In this document: positions 1 to 11,387 of the stretch, one piece after another | Position numbering within the stretch: position 1 is the stretch's first letter | Layout of the letters: every line of letters begins with the position of its first letter | Assembly (NCBI GenBank): GCA_946902875.1 | Contig: OX336336.1 | Coordinates: 25,871,558-25,935,557, forward strand | DNA length: 64,000 nucleotides | Direction of reading: 5' to 3' | DNA from: Nematopogon swammerdamellus | Taxonomy: Eukaryota > Arthropoda > Insecta > Lepidoptera > Adelidae | The notes under the pieces: model-generated | What the model was told of the DNA's origin: nothing | Databases searched by the model: none | What the model saw: the letters and a program-made list of their open reading frames with translations, nothing else | Program-made: the position numbers and the translations under genes

Positions 1-246
1 TCAAGGGAATAATATACCTTTCTCTTAAATGAACAAAGGCAACGCCCCTTTCACAATTTTGCGAATTTGCAGATTTTCGCATAAACACGATCATAGTTCT
101 AAGTTCTGAGATACCTCGGATACTTTATTATAAATCTACAATTGTGTATTCCATAATAAAAATTATCAAAATGTATGCGAAAATAGTTAAGCATAAAGAT
201 TAACTTTTTTTAGGAAACTGATACGGATGGCTCCATCATCGTAATT
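1..246. other. AT-rich sequence, nothing recognised
   Basis: AT-rich DNA with short homopolymer runs. No convincing coding frame, RNA gene or repeat family was recognised. Confidence 0.5.
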
Positions 247-413
247 TTTTTTTTTTTTTATGGAAACTGGCACGGTTGGCTAACATCACATCACCTACAA
301 CATCCGTGATGTAAGCCCATAACACCGGGTGAACTTGGTGCCACGTCAGTGCTTCCCTTCGTTCGTGCCGGCTACACTGAACTGGACGGAAAACACGAAC
401 TATTTACATACAA
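247..413 (-). repeat. SINE-A fragment (3' part)
   Basis: The poly(T) at the left, followed by a block also found at 31484, 34846, 37408, 42328, 47368 and 60830, marks the 3' end of a SINE read on the minus strand. It is truncated where the retrotransposon at 427 begins. Tail block of the family: CACGGTTGGCTACATCACC, then ACATCCGTGATGTCAGCCC on the plus strand. Confidence 0.7.
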
Positions 414-426
414 GTCACAGCGAGCA

Positions 427-1665
427 CTCCTCTTGGCTTCTCTGACCACTGTTTAGTGGGGTCCACGGTGCCATTTTTGCCTCCTTAGTCTCGTACTGGA
501 GGAATGCGTCCAATTTGGCACTACGTGTCAGCGGATTGGGACAGGATGCGAGAATACATCACATCCTACCCATGGAGAGAGCTATGCTTCAGTTCGGATG
601 ATCTACACCTCGGATGATCTACACCTTGGCTACGGCATTGGCGCATCCCGGCAGAATGCGCCAATGCCGTAGCCGAGGTGGTTCTGGGGGGAATGGAGAT
701 GTTCATTCCCAGCGCCCTCGTGCGCCTCGGTGGTAAAAGCCAGGCCTGGTACAGCCGCGACTGTGGTGAAGCTGTCGCAGCTAATGGCGCAGCTTATCGT
801 GCATGGTCGTGCGCTCGTGCCAGACGCGATCCTAATGTATCCGAACTGAAGAAAGAATACAACCGCCTCTCCAGATCCTGCAAGAGGGCTATCGCCAGGG
901 CCAAATTCAAACATATCGGCAGAGTTGGTGATAGGCTGAACCAGCACCCAACTGGGAGCCGTGAGTTTTGGTCTCTCGCCAAATCTGTCGTATCGATTTT
1001 CTACCGCTCCTCCCTTCCACCTCTACAGTGTCCTGGGGGCTCACTTGCCCACTCCGCAAATGTAAATGCTCTCTTTGCGTAGAACTCCACCCTGGACGAT
1101 GGGGTGCCATCCCCCCATCCATAACTAGGTGTGAGAACTCCATGCCGGAAGTACAGTTCCGACAACGAACTGTGCGGGCGGAGCTTATCTCCCTAGACAC
1201 CAGGAAGGCGAGTGGGCCGGATATGATTCCTGCATTGGTGCTGAAACGGTGTGAATTGGTCTCGATATTGCCAAGGCATTCGAATGGGTTTGGCACAAAT
1301 CGTTTCTGGGCTAGCTTCCGTCGTACGGACTTCCTTCTGGCCTCTGCGACTGGGTCGCCGACTTCCTACATGGGCGTAGCATTCAGGTCCTAGTGGACGG
1401 TTGCTCTTCGGACGCCCTGTCAGTGAATGCCGGCGTACCGCAGGGATCTGTGTTGTCTTGTCACCAACACTGTTTCTTCTGCATATCAATGACATGCTGC
1501 CACTCGGCAACATAAATTGTTATGCGGATGACAGTACAGCACATGGATCCTATATCAGTGACCCTTCAGTCAGATGGGATGTTGTGGATGAAGTGGCGAA
1601 GACTTGTGTCTGATCTCAAACAAACGCTTCGGTCTATTTCCGAATGGGGCCGCTGTACGCAACAG
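427..1665 (+). pseudogene. jockey/CR1-like non-LTR retrotransposon, degraded internal fragment
   Basis: Pieces of a retrotransposon ORF2 in broken frames. About 430-475 is the end of an APE-type endonuclease (SDHCLV motif). About 678-985 is the endonuclease-RT linker (WYSRDC, AYRAWS motifs). About 1150-1245 is the RT block with KASGPD. From about 1258, in a different frame, comes the LDIAKAF block, then NAGVPQGSVLS and the YADD catalytic motif near 1519. The RT blocks between KASGPD..LKRC and LDIAKAF are deleted, and frameshifts separate the rest. It matches the longer minus-strand copy at 3171-6540 and cannot encode a working enzyme. Clade assignment (jockey versus CR1) is uncertain. Confidence 0.85.
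626..675. repeat. Perfect 21-bp inverted repeat inside the retrotransposon copy
   Basis: TTGGCTACGGCATTGGCGCAT is followed, after a 9-base spacer, by its exact reverse complement. A short direct duplication of GGATGATCTACACC lies just upstream. The related copy on the minus strand near 5640-5700 lacks the inverted unit, so it arose in this copy. Confidence 0.8.
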
Positions 1666-1969
1666 TCGTTCTCACCCCGTGGTGTTAGTGGGTGGACTGT
1701 AGTTGGGTGGGGGTGCGACTGTGCACATGCAATATCACGCCGTCACCGCAGCGGTACTCATATTCTGGGTTTGAGAGTTTCATAAGGGGTGAAATAGGGT
1801 AAATAAGAGACGATTGGGACTTTTACAAGTTTCCCCGAGGCTGGTTTACGCGGCGGCGACGGGTGTTGTCTACTGTTATCTATCAGTCAGTTCAGATCTT
1901 ATTTTGCGCTTCGTGATAGGATTAGTTTGGCGTAGCGTCTGGATCCGTCTGGCTGACTTCGGAAATTCG
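1666..1969. other. Unassigned stretch between retrotransposon and minisatellite
   Basis: Moderately GC-rich sequence after the retrotransposon fragment. No domain or repeat family recognised. Confidence 0.4.
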
Positions 1970-2725
1970 CTTAGGTGTCGGGCTCCGTCTGGATGGCGTC
2001 GGGGAACGCAGGGCAGTATCGGGCTCCGTCGGGATGGCGTCGGGGGACGTAGGGCAGTGTCGGGCTCCTTCCGAGCTGCGTCGGGATTCGTCGGACTGGC
2101 TTCGAGGCTCGCTTAGATGTCAGACCGCGTCTGGATGGCGTCGGGGGAACGCAGGGGCAGTGTCGGACTCCTTCTGAGCCGCGTCGGGATTCGTCGGGCT
2201 GGTTTCGGAGCTCGCTTAGATGTCGGACTGCGTCTGGATGGCGTCGGGGGAACGCAGGGCAGTGTCGGACTCCTTCTGAGCAGCGTCGGGATTCGTCGGA
2301 CTGGTTTCAGAGCTCGCTTAGATGTCGGACTGCGTCTGGGTGGCGTCGGGGGAACGCAGGGCAGTGTCGGACTCCTTCTGAGCAGCGCCGGGATTCGTCG
2401 GACTAGCTTTGAGGCTTACTTGGATGTCGGGCTCCGTCTGTATTGTGTCGGGGAACCCCAGGGCAGTGTCGGGCTCTTTCTTAGCAGCGTCGGGATTCGT
2501 CGGACTAGCTTCCGAGCTCACTTAGATGTCGGACTTCGTCTGAATGGCGTCGTGGGAACGCAGGGCAATGTTGGACTCCTTCTGAGCAGCTTCGGGATTT
2601 GTCGGACTAGCTTCCGAGCTCACGTAGATGTCGGACTGCGTCTGAATGGCGTCGGGGGAACACAGGGAAATGTTGGACTCCTTCTGAGCAGCGTCGGGAT
2701 TCGTCGGACTAGCTTCGAGGTGTAG
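1970..2725 (+). repeat. 102-bp minisatellite, about seven copies
   Basis: The marker AGTGTCGGACTCC (or a close variant) recurs at 2056, 2159, 2261, 2363, 2465, 2567 and 2669, a spacing of 102 bp apart from a 103-bp first step. Each unit is itself built from two related halves beginning GTCGGACT..TCTG. As 102 is a multiple of 3, the frame stays open from 2117 to 2725 on the plus strand, giving a 34-residue repeat (GVGGTQGSVGLLLSS type). The translated product is most likely an accident of period and GC content. Confidence 0.9.
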
Positions 2726-3170
2726 CGCAAAGTGTGTGGTGGTGTGGTACCTCCTACCTGGATGTTGATGTCTCCGCCCGCAGCCGCACCTTCGATAGCT
2801 CGGTCCTTCAGGTGGTGGTCGTCGATCGGCACGGAAACGTCCCGGTGTCCGAGGATCTGCTGGGCCCAGCTACGCACACACTTCGGAAACTACACTCACT
2901 ATACTTATGCCGTATTAGGTCGCAACAAGCCCTGAGAGCCCGCGCCGCGCTCGATCAGGGTGGATTTTATCTTTTCCAGAGCAAAATGTTTGAACAAAAC
3001 CGCCCGCTCCCGCTTGTATTTTCGGACGTGTCAGATCACAACAGTCCGTCGCCTAGGCAACCGGACTCTTCTCCTTTCCGCCAGGAGGCGCTGTGTGCTT
3101 CTTGCATGAAGACCGCTGCAGGTAGAGTCTTGAGGCGAAGAGAATGGAGGAACGTTTTTTTTTTATTTTT
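2726..3170. other. Unassigned GC-rich stretch with an open frame
   Basis: Follows the minisatellite. An open plus-strand frame runs from 2734 to about 3177, but I recognise no domain in it and see no clear gene context. It ends in a poly(T) run next to the minus-strand retrotransposon. Confidence 0.3.
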
Positions 3171-6100
3171 TTTTTATTGAAAGCGCGACATATGGCGCCG
3201 AGCCACCCATAAGGTGTCTAACGACGCCCATGGACATTCGGTCGTATGCGGGGGTTGCGAATGCCATGCCGGCCTGACAGGTGCCCATTCACGCCCCTCT
3301 TGAAGGACCCGAGACTGTACTTGGGGGGAAATATATGAGCAGGGAGAGCATTCCAGAGTTTACCGGTTCTGTAGAGGAATGATCTGCAGAATCGATTAGT
3401 ACGCATCCGCGGTAAGTCCAGCGTATAGGGATGCAATCTCTGCCCAGTTCATGTGGTGCGGAGATGGAAAGGGGACGGCGGGATTGCGTTAAACAGCTCC
3501 TCCGAGTACTCCCCATGGAATAAGCGATAGAACACACTTAGGGAGCCGACATCCCTACGGTGTTGCAGTGGTTTTAGATCGCGGGACACTGCGGGGTCAC
3601 CCACTAGTCGCACGGCTCGACGCTGGATCGAGTCCAGAGGCGCAAGCTGGTATTTGGCAGAGCCATCCCACAGGTGCGAGCAGTACTCCAAGCAGGACCT
3701 GATCTGCGATTTATACAAAAGCAGCCTTTGGTCCGGCGTGAAGTACCGTCGCACCTTATTGAGTACGCCCAGCTTTTTAGAAGCCAGCTTGGCCTTCCCC
3801 TCGATATGGCGACGAAAGTTCAAGTCGTGCGACAGTTCGACTCCGAGGACCCCGAGGTGTTCGCTTAATTTAAGCGACGTGCCTTGGAATGAAGGAGCCG
3901 GTGTGAACGCCGCTCTCTTCGCACTTAACGCGCAAACTTGTGTCTTGGAAGCGTTGAACTCGACCAAATTGCTACGGCCCCATTCGGAAATAGAGCCGAG
4001 TGTGTGTTCGAGCTCAGACACAAGTCTTCGCCTCTTCTCATCCACAATATCCCGACTGGCTGAAGGGTGACTGGTGTAGGATCCGTGTGCCGTACTGTCA
4101 TCCGCATAACAATGTATGTTGCCCAGAGACAGCATATCATTGATATGCAGAAGAAACAGCGTGGGTGACAACACAGATCCTTGTGGTACGCCGGCGTTCA
4201 CTGACATGGCGTCTGACGAGCAACCGTCCACTAGGACCTGAATGCTACGCCCATGTAGGAAGTCGGCGACCCAGTCACAGAGGCCAGAAGGAAGTCCGTA
4301 AGCCGGCAATTTGCCCAAGAGCGACTTGTGCCAAAGCCGATCAAATGCCTTGGCAATATCAAGGCCAATTGCCAAGTATTTTTTCATTTCATTTTTCATT
4401 TATTCATTTCCATCTTAGGTACCATCGGTACACTTGAGTTCGTCAAATTTTAGTTTACCAAATTTACAATTGAAACTGTCTGGGTCTAGCCATGGTAAGG
4501 TACTAATAATTAGCAATAATATAGGTACATAACTAAAAATTATAAGAATACAGAGAAAAAAAAACTGTTTTGTGCATGAAAGGCAATTAAAACTAGAGCT
4601 AAATTAAAATACTTCGCATCAATAGAATTGTCAAAGGTTAAAAATTCAATTATGTCAATATAAAAAAATATAAAATTAAAATAAAATTAAAATAAAATTA
4701 AAATAAATTAACATTCAAAATTAAAATAGGTAGCATCAATTCACCATGACCTTCAAGCGATTCCCCCCAAAGGTGAGTGACGTACGCTAGGAGATCACCA
4801 GCAGATCGTTTTGGCCGGAAGCCGTATTGCCGATCGCTGATGAGGTCATTCGTCTCCAGGTACTTCATGAGCTGCGTATTGATAATGCGCTCCATCAACT
4901 TACAGAAAAGGGAGGTAATAGCTATAGGTCGGTAGTTTGACGGGTTTGAGCGGTCACCCTTTTTAGGGACCGCTTGCAAAAACGCAGATTTCCAGGCCGC
5001 CGGCACACGGCAATTGGAGTAGGAGAGACGGAATAGGCGCGTCAGCACTGGGGCCAGCTCGGGAGCACACCTTTTTAACACCAATGCAGGAATCCTATCC
5101 GGCCCACTCGCCTTCCTGACGTCTAGGGAGAGAAGTTCCGCCCGTACAGTCCGTTGTCGAAACTGCACTTCCGACATGGAGTTCTCACACCTAGGTATGG
5201 ATGGGGGAGTGGCACCCCCATCGTCCAGGTTGGAGTTCCCCGCAAAGAGAGATACCAGTAAGTCGGCTTTCTTCTTTGCGGAGTGGGCAAGTGAGCCTCC
5301 AGGACACTGCAGAGGTGGAAGAGAGGAGCGGCAGAAATTTGACTCGACATATTTAGCGAGAGACCAGAACTCACGGCTCCCAGTTGGGTGCTGGTTCAGT
5401 CTATCGCCGATTCTGCCGATGTGGTCAAATTTGGCCCTGGCAATTAACCTTTTTGCAGGATCTGGAGAGGCGGTTGTATTCCTTCTTCAGTTAGGATGCG
5501 TTCGGATCACGTCCGGCACGAGCGCGCGACCATGCCCGATAAGCTGCGCATTTAGCTGCGACAGCATCAGCACAGTCGCGGCTGTACCATGGTTGGCTTT
5601 TACCACCGAGGTAGACAGAGGCGCTGCGAATAAACATTTCCATTGCCCCCAGAACCACCTCGGCAACGGTATTAGCGCATTGCGACGGATCGCCCGAACT
5701 GAAGCAGATCTCTCTCCAAGGGTAGGATGCGAAGTGTTCTCGCATCCCATCCCAATCTGCTGACGCGTAGTGCCAAATTCGACGCGTTCCTCCAGTACGG
5801 GACTGAGGAGGCGAAGATGGCGCCGTGGACCACACTAAACAATGATCAGAGGAACCCAGCGGGGCTCTCACTGCGACCTTATATCCAGTGGGGTTCGTTG
5901 TCAGCAGAAGATCCAGCAGAGAGGGTTCATGACCGTCTATATCTGGCAGCCTGGTGGGCTGGTCTACCAGTTGAGACAGGTCATGCGTCAGGGCGAAGTC
6001 GTAGGCGGCTCTCCCCGCAAAGTCAGTTCTCCTGGAGCCTAGCCATGCCTCGTGATGGGCATTGAAGTCTCCAAGAAGAACCAAATCCGCGGTAGGGAAC

Positions 6101-6540
6101 CGCTCTTGGACTTTGTCTGCCGCTCCACTCAGGTACTCAAATAACCGAGCTGTCTCTGCATCACCAGAGTGCGACCTGTACAGACAGGCGTACACCCGCG
6201 AGACCGTTCCCAGATCCTCGTGGACCCAAAGTACTGATAGCTCGGAGTCCTCAAGGCAGCGCAGGCGACGACAGCAAATATCAGCCCTGACAAACAAGCA
6301 AACCCCGGCTCGCGACCGGAAGGCTTCTTCCAGGGTGTAGCCGGGGTAGTGCAGGTCGATATATTTGTGATTCCGTCAGGAAAAGCAAGGCCGGCTTCTT
6401 CGTCTCCAGGTGGTGATGGACGGCATTCAAATTGGTATGCAACCCCCGCACGTTGGTCGAGTCAACGCTAAATAGTGGTGTAAGGGTGTGCACCGCTGAT
6501 TGAACCTTTTTTTCCTTTTTTTTCGCTGCCATGATTTTTG
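3171..6540 (-). pseudogene. jockey/CR1-like non-LTR retrotransposon ORF2, near full length but broken
   Basis: Reading on the minus strand from about 6530: an APE endonuclease start (TNVRGLHTNL, LLFLTESQI), then the endonuclease core at 6297-5491 with LGDFNAH, LDLLLTTNP and GSSDHCLV, then the linker. RT follows from 5177 (KASGPDRIPALVLKRC, KKGDRSNPSNYRPIAITS, QYGFRPKRSAGDLL), then 4399-3449 with LDIAKAFDRLWH, GVPQGSVLSPTLFLLHIND and the YADD catalytic motif, ending with the family C-terminus (SGRHGIRNP..NVHGRR) at 3218. Stops and frameshifts separate the blocks, and an AT-rich segment splits the RT at 4377-4738. Frame breaks make it inactive. Related 3' ends lie at 21733, 41067 and 58622. Confidence 0.9.
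4377..4738. repeat. AT-rich insertion inside the retrotransposon RT domain
   Basis: About 360 bp of AT-rich DNA separate two RT blocks that are contiguous in the parent protein. It ends in imperfect AAATTAAAAT-type tandem repeats. It may be the tail of another element. Target duplication was not clear by eye. Confidence 0.6.
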
Positions 6541-7110
6541 TAAGAGGGAGGGAAAGAGCATGAAAGGGTGGCTGTGGTGATTCACGGGCAAAGCGTGGAC
6601 CCTAGCTTCATCGCTTACTACTCAGGTTAGTGTTGCGCCGACACGGAAGACGGAAAGGCCCCCGGTCCCCCCCGGAAGTGGCCGCTGGAACCCCTACTCC
6701 GGTCACCAACCGGCACGACGGACCACTCCGGGATTATGTGCCGGTTGACCGGGGCAGCCTCTCGCGTTGGTTAGACGCGATTGGGCTCCTGTACTACCCG
6801 GCGGGCGGCCAGCGGAATAACCGTTTAACCGGGTCTCCCTGTCAACCGTGTCGATGCGTCACCTCTGAACAGCGAATCCGCGTCGGGATCACTGGCCTAC
6901 TCCTCACCACAGCCAACCCCACCTGCTACTGGGTCCCCGGGAAGTACACCGGAACACAGCGAACTGTTATGCCGGTGTAATTGTTTCTCCCGGGGTGTGG
7001 TGGCGAACCCAGCCGATCCGAAGATCTGTCACACGCTGATTGCTGTTCATTTGGCACCACCCAGGAGGCACGTGTGACTTTTATATCGGATTTATATTAT
7101 TAATAATTTT
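6541..7110 (-). other. Probable 5' untranslated/ORF1 side of the minus-strand retrotransposon
   Basis: GC-rich sequence immediately upstream (in the minus sense) of the endonuclease start. It has no clear ORF1 domain. Assigned to the element by position and composition only, since it drops sharply to AT-rich DNA after about 7080. Confidence 0.35.
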
Positions 7111-7214
7111 AATTTTAATAGGATTCATTTATTATGTTTCATATTATTTTATTTTCTAAATAGAAAAATTTTAAAATGTGTGAATGTTAGTTTTTGACTT
7201 GTATATGTTATACA

Positions 7215-7243
7215 AATAAATATTCTATTCTATTCTATTCTAT
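7215..7243. repeat. (ATTCT)n microsatellite, probable retroelement tail
   Basis: Four or so ATTCT units after an AATAAA-like context. The same simple tail type occurs at about 37080 and, inverted, at about 11048. Confidence 0.7.
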
Positions 7244-7539
7244 CTTCAATGGTTACGTTAGGCGGCGCGGCGTAGGCACCTGCTTGGACGACGACGTCGA
7301 ACTACACTCTGACGATATGTCGCGATCACTACGTAGTAGGTACATTGAGCCACGTCGAAAACAGCAATTTACTTTACTTCGCGGTCGTGAACTGACACAT
7401 TCGTCGCGGTAGTGAACTGAACTGAACTTATTTATTATTAGGCGTTCTGTTTCATAGAACGTAGACATGTTTGATTTTATTTTTAGAAAAAGAACTCTTA
7501 TTTCCAATGAAATAAGACTCACTATAGGTCCCCAAAGGC

Positions 7540-7676
7540 AAACCAACCACATAAATTGATTCCATTTTTGCAATATACCGCTTGTTTTTATTATAAATGC
7601 CAAAAAGAACCACATAAATTGGTTCCACTTTGCGATATACAGTTTGTTTTTATTATATAATGCCAAAAAGAACCAG
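7540..7676. repeat. Tandem duplication of about 64 bp
   Basis: Two adjacent copies beginning CCACATAAATTG and ending ATGCCAAAAAGA, with scattered mismatches. Confidence 0.7.
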
Positions 7677-7995
7677 ATATCTTGGCTCTGTTTTGATAAA
7701 TACTTTTAGCGTACTTCATTAAAAACAAAAAAGTCCATCTCGCTTGGATCTTTTACGCAAAAAAAAAAATCTGACCAGTTAGCTAGTACCAAGTAGCATA
7801 ATTATTTTCTGCTGTTGCGATATACCTCAATTGGGCGGATGGTTCTTAGACGAATGTGTAGAAACCTATTAGTATCATACCAAGTAACATGCCTGGGTCT
7901 TTTCTGCAAAAAATAGAGGGTTAATTAGCTCTCGATTGGTATATTTAACTCATTTTAACCAATTTGTGGGTTGGTGCCTTTTGGCATTTATATGG

Positions 7996-8425
7996 TAAAT
8001 TTTCTGAAGAAGTTGTGATACAAAATAGGTATTTTCAAATTTCTGCCTATTCGAAATCGAAATTTTCCTAGATAATGTTGTATGTATACTCTTATTAATA
8101 TATAATATCATATTCCGAAGGAATTTCGGACGGAGCAATTTTTCACAGCGAATTATTGCCGAAAATCTGTAAAGGTGTGATCGATATGAAAAATTTCCTA
8201 GATAATTGTCAAAAGCGATATATTTAAATAAATTAAGACATATAAAAAAATTAAAATTGACAGAGCAATTTTTCTGAAGAAGTTGTGATACAAAATAGAT
8301 ATTTTCAAATTTCTGCCTATTCGAAATCGAAATTTTCCTAGATAATGTTAATATAAACTCTTATTAATATATAATATCATATACCGAAGGAATTTCGGAC
8401 GGAGCAATTTTTCATCAGCAGTTAT
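7996..8425. repeat. Direct repeat of about 147 bp, spaced about 273 bp
   Basis: Both copies contain TTCTGAAGAAGTTGTGATAC, TTTCTGCCTATTCGAAATCG and GAAGGAATTTCGGACGGAGC. They start near 7996 and 8268 and differ by a few substitutions and a small indel. This looks like a two-copy satellite-type array in AT-rich DNA. No coding frame. Confidence 0.8.
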
Positions 8426-8856
8426 AAGCGATTTTCATTTTTAGGCATTCATTCATTTTAATACCTAACTTCCAAACATCAAAAATCCTAGATAATTTGT
8501 CAAACGTATATTTTAAACCCTACTCTATCACACTGCAAAGTTTCAGCGACAGAGGAATTAGTCCGAAGAGCCCATACAAGGAATTTCCTCGTTTCCTGGA
8601 CTATATTGGCAGGCAGAAAACAAACTCGAGCACGATGATCTGAGGTTATCAAAGGAAACCAGAGTATCGATTTGAGCCCGAGGTCAGCGGAGCTGCTCAT
8701 TGAATTATATTGATTTCTTGTCTATCGTCGCGTCGTCGCGTCGAGCGAAAACTATACGCACGAAACTCAGCAGCTCGACTTTGACACGATCGATCTAAAC
8801 CAGCAGCGGTGCCCAAATAGTCGAGCAAATACTGGTACGCGTACCCCCAGGATAAA

Positions 8857-9310
8857 AAGACCCGTATATATGACCAGTGTGTCCTCCCGGTTGTGACGTA
8901 CGGGTGTGAAACGTGGACTCTGACGGTCGCTGTTGTCCAAAGGTTGAAAGTTGCCCAGCGAGCAATGGAGCGAGCCATGCTGGGAATATCGCTACGTGAT
9001 ATGGTGCGTAACGAGGCAATCCGCCGAGACGCACCAAAGTAGTCGATATTGGACACCGGGTGGTTTAAGCTCAAGTGGCAGTGGGCTGGGCACGTTAGCC
9101 GAAGAGACGATGACCGTTGGAGTAACCGTGTCCTACACTGGCGGCCGTGGACCGGAAAACGGAGTGTGGGAAGACCACCCGCCAGGTGGGACGACGACAT
9201 CAATTACGCCGGCGGAAATCAGTGGTTCCGTATCGCTGAAGGCCGGGAGGACTGGAGGAAAATTGGAGAGGCGTATGTCCAGCAGTGGACGCTTACTCGC
9301 TGACTGACTG
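8857..9310 (+). pseudogene. RTE-clade retrotransposon, 5'-truncated 3' end
   Basis: About 450 bp nearly identical to 49813-50258. It encodes the C-terminal RTE region (YGCETWTL, then [12 protein letters not shown] and [11 protein letters not shown]). A two-base insertion near 9030 (GCCGAGACGC versus GCCGACGC) breaks the frame. The element ends in a short GACT-type simple repeat typical of this family. Confidence 0.9.
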
Positions 9311-9364
9311 AGAGGTAGTATGGGTTAATTATTTGTAAGTTACTATCATATAAAATATAACCTT

Positions 9365-9497
9365 ATATGGTACTAACTACTAACAAAACATTGTGACTTG
9401 CGAAGTTTGTTTGTCCGTTCTTCTTCGCATTGAATTTAGAACTGGCGGAATTTTCGACATGTCCAAGCGTAGGTTACCTACCTATGGATGAAATTAT
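9365..9497 (+). repeat. Dispersed repeat shared with 39048-39165
   Basis: Contains AACATTGTGACTTGCGAAGT and AATTTAGAACTGGCGGAATT, both found again near 39050. It weakly resembles the SINE-C tail (TGCGAAGTTT..TTCTTCTTCG), so it may be a diverged relative. Confidence 0.65.
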
Positions 9498-9501
9498 AAA
9501 A

Positions 9502-9723
9502 TCCTTACCTATAATAAAATCCAACGTCTGCTTTCTGTCTGTCTGAGTGTCTGTCTGTCCGCTTATAACTCGAGAACCACTAAACCGATTTTAATAAAAC
9601 AAAATTCTACGGATAGCTTCATTCTTCCCATCAACTATAGGCTACTTACGATCACGCTAAATGGCTTATGAGGTTAGCAGTGAAGTGAAATATGAGAGCG
9701 GGCGGAGCCGCGGGCACAGCTAG
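9502..9723 (+). mobile_element. Helitron-like element H1, copy 1
   Basis: Starts TCCTTACCTATAATAAAATC and ends GCCGCGGGCACAGCTAG. The flanking bases are A at the left and T at the right, as expected for Helitron insertion between A and T. A GCGGAGCCGC palindrome lies just before the 3' end. It carries a GTCTGTCTG-type microsatellite. No protein; non-autonomous. Confidence 0.75.
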
Positions 9724-9727
9724 TCCT

Positions 9728-9945
9728 TCCTTACCTATAATAAAATCCAACGTCTGCTTTCTGTCTGAGTGTCTGTCTGTCCGCTTATAACTCGAGAACC
9801 ACTGAACCGATTTTAATAAAACAAAATTCTACGGATAGCTTGATTCTTCCCATCAACTATAGGCTACTTACTATCACGCTAAATAGCTTATGAGGTTAGC
9901 AGTGAAGTGAAATATGAGAGCGGGCGGAGCCGCGGGCACAGCTTG
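9728..9945 (+). mobile_element. Helitron-like element H1, copy 2
   Basis: Same family as the preceding copy and only four bases from it, in the same orientation. It ends GCACAGCTTG rather than CTAG, so its terminus has mutated. Confidence 0.7.
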
Positions 9946-9967
9946 TTATACAATAAACAATAGACCA

Positions 9968-10070
9968 AAGAGAAGCGCTGACATGGCACCTAGTTCACCA
10001 AGGTGTGATTGGCTGACATCACGTGTGTAGAGGTGGATGTGGCAAACATACCAGGTTCTATAAAAAAAAT
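9968..10070 (+). repeat. SINE-A relic
   Basis: GACATGGCACCTAGTTCACC and a diverged version of the family tail, ending in a short poly(A). Only the 3' quarter remains. Confidence 0.6.
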
Positions 10071-10613
10071 TAATTTGTACAAAACATTTGTAAACTTTCG
10101 AATCACGACTCATGGTTGACGCCTTGCTTGGGTTGCCTTGCCGCCAACTCACGGTTACTGTAAACATTGCTCGCGAGCGTCACGCGCGACGTCAAATCGC
10201 AATTCACTCCAGCACCAAAAATCCTCCGGTCCCGGTACAGATGTTTACACATTAATTCTAGTTGATAAATTTAATTTTCAGAGGCCCACTGTATTAATCA
10301 ACTCGAAATGTATCTGGACCTTTGGCCCGACATCACAATAATCTTACAATTTGATCAATCTCAGTTCAGCCACCCCTGGGGGCGCTGGACGGCCGCCAAG
10401 CTCTACTCACCTGCGCGCGCTTTCAGCAACAAAGGAATAATTGAGCTCAATCCAGATTACATTTCCAGGAAGGTTAATCAGCGAAGCTGGAGAAGCCGGT
10501 CGATCCGCTGATTCATTCTGACGAACACGATATAATTCACAGAGATGTGTTGTATTAATTAATTAATCACTGTCTGGAATATTTGTTTGTGTTTAACCAA
10601 ATATATTTGTATA
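10071..10613. other. Unassigned sequence
   Basis: Mixed composition. No coding domain or repeat family recognised. Confidence 0.4.
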
Positions 10614-10996
10614 CTAGCTTCTGCCCGCGGCTTCGCTGGCGTGAAATTCGTATTTAAAAAGAAGAAAGTAAGTAAGCCCGCCTCCGTACGTTTATTTCAG
10701 CGCGCGGAACAATTCGGTTTGTATAACCGTCTTAGTGTAACCGGAACTGAATTTTATTTAGACTATCCTGAGTCACGTATGTGTAAATGTACTTTAACTA
10801 AGTTTAATCGAATTCGGATGATCGGTTTAAGAGTTATGGAGGAACATACATACATACATAAAAGATTTCTAACAATCGTCAATTTAGTATTAATATCATA
10901 CATAGAGATAGAGTCTACAAACGCAATATCTCATAAAACAAAGTAACTTACTCGATGACCATGCCTTACAGATTTATTATTAGTAGTAAGTATTGA
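10614..10996 (-). mobile_element. Helitron-like element H2
   Basis: On the minus strand it starts TCAATACTTACTACTAATAA and ends GCCGCGGGCAGAAGCTAG. Bases 10614-10617 are CTAG, next to an A at 10613 on the plus strand. Other copies are at 15461, 19835 and 53603. No protein. Confidence 0.7.
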
Positions 10997-11387
10997 TGAT
11001 GAATATGAAATGAAGACAATTAGACTTCTGAATATGGCGTACTGTATAGAATAGAATAGAAAATGCTTTATTGCTCCAAGAAACATTCAACAGGTTCCCC
11101 GACTCCTTTAAGTAAGTAAACGGAAAGTATTTCTTACTTTCTAATGGTCGGGGGTTTTATAAATTTGTAATTTAATTAAATAGCTCAACTTGAACTTGCA
11201 GCACCTCCCAGCCAGAAGTTCTCCCACAACGGTGTAAGTCCGAAGACACCAGGAGGTGCGTCTATTTTTCAGGATTTTAGGAAGACACGCTCGAGGATGG
11301 GTGAGAAAGGGAAATAATCGACCGGCTTATGTTTCAGCCTGCTGCCAATATGGGAGTATGTGGAAAGACGGGATATTGGGATTTGTT

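Noticed and set aside
2117..2725. Long open frame over the minisatellite as a gene
   Set aside because: The frame stays open because the repeat unit is a multiple of three and GC-rich. There is no start context, domain or splice signal.
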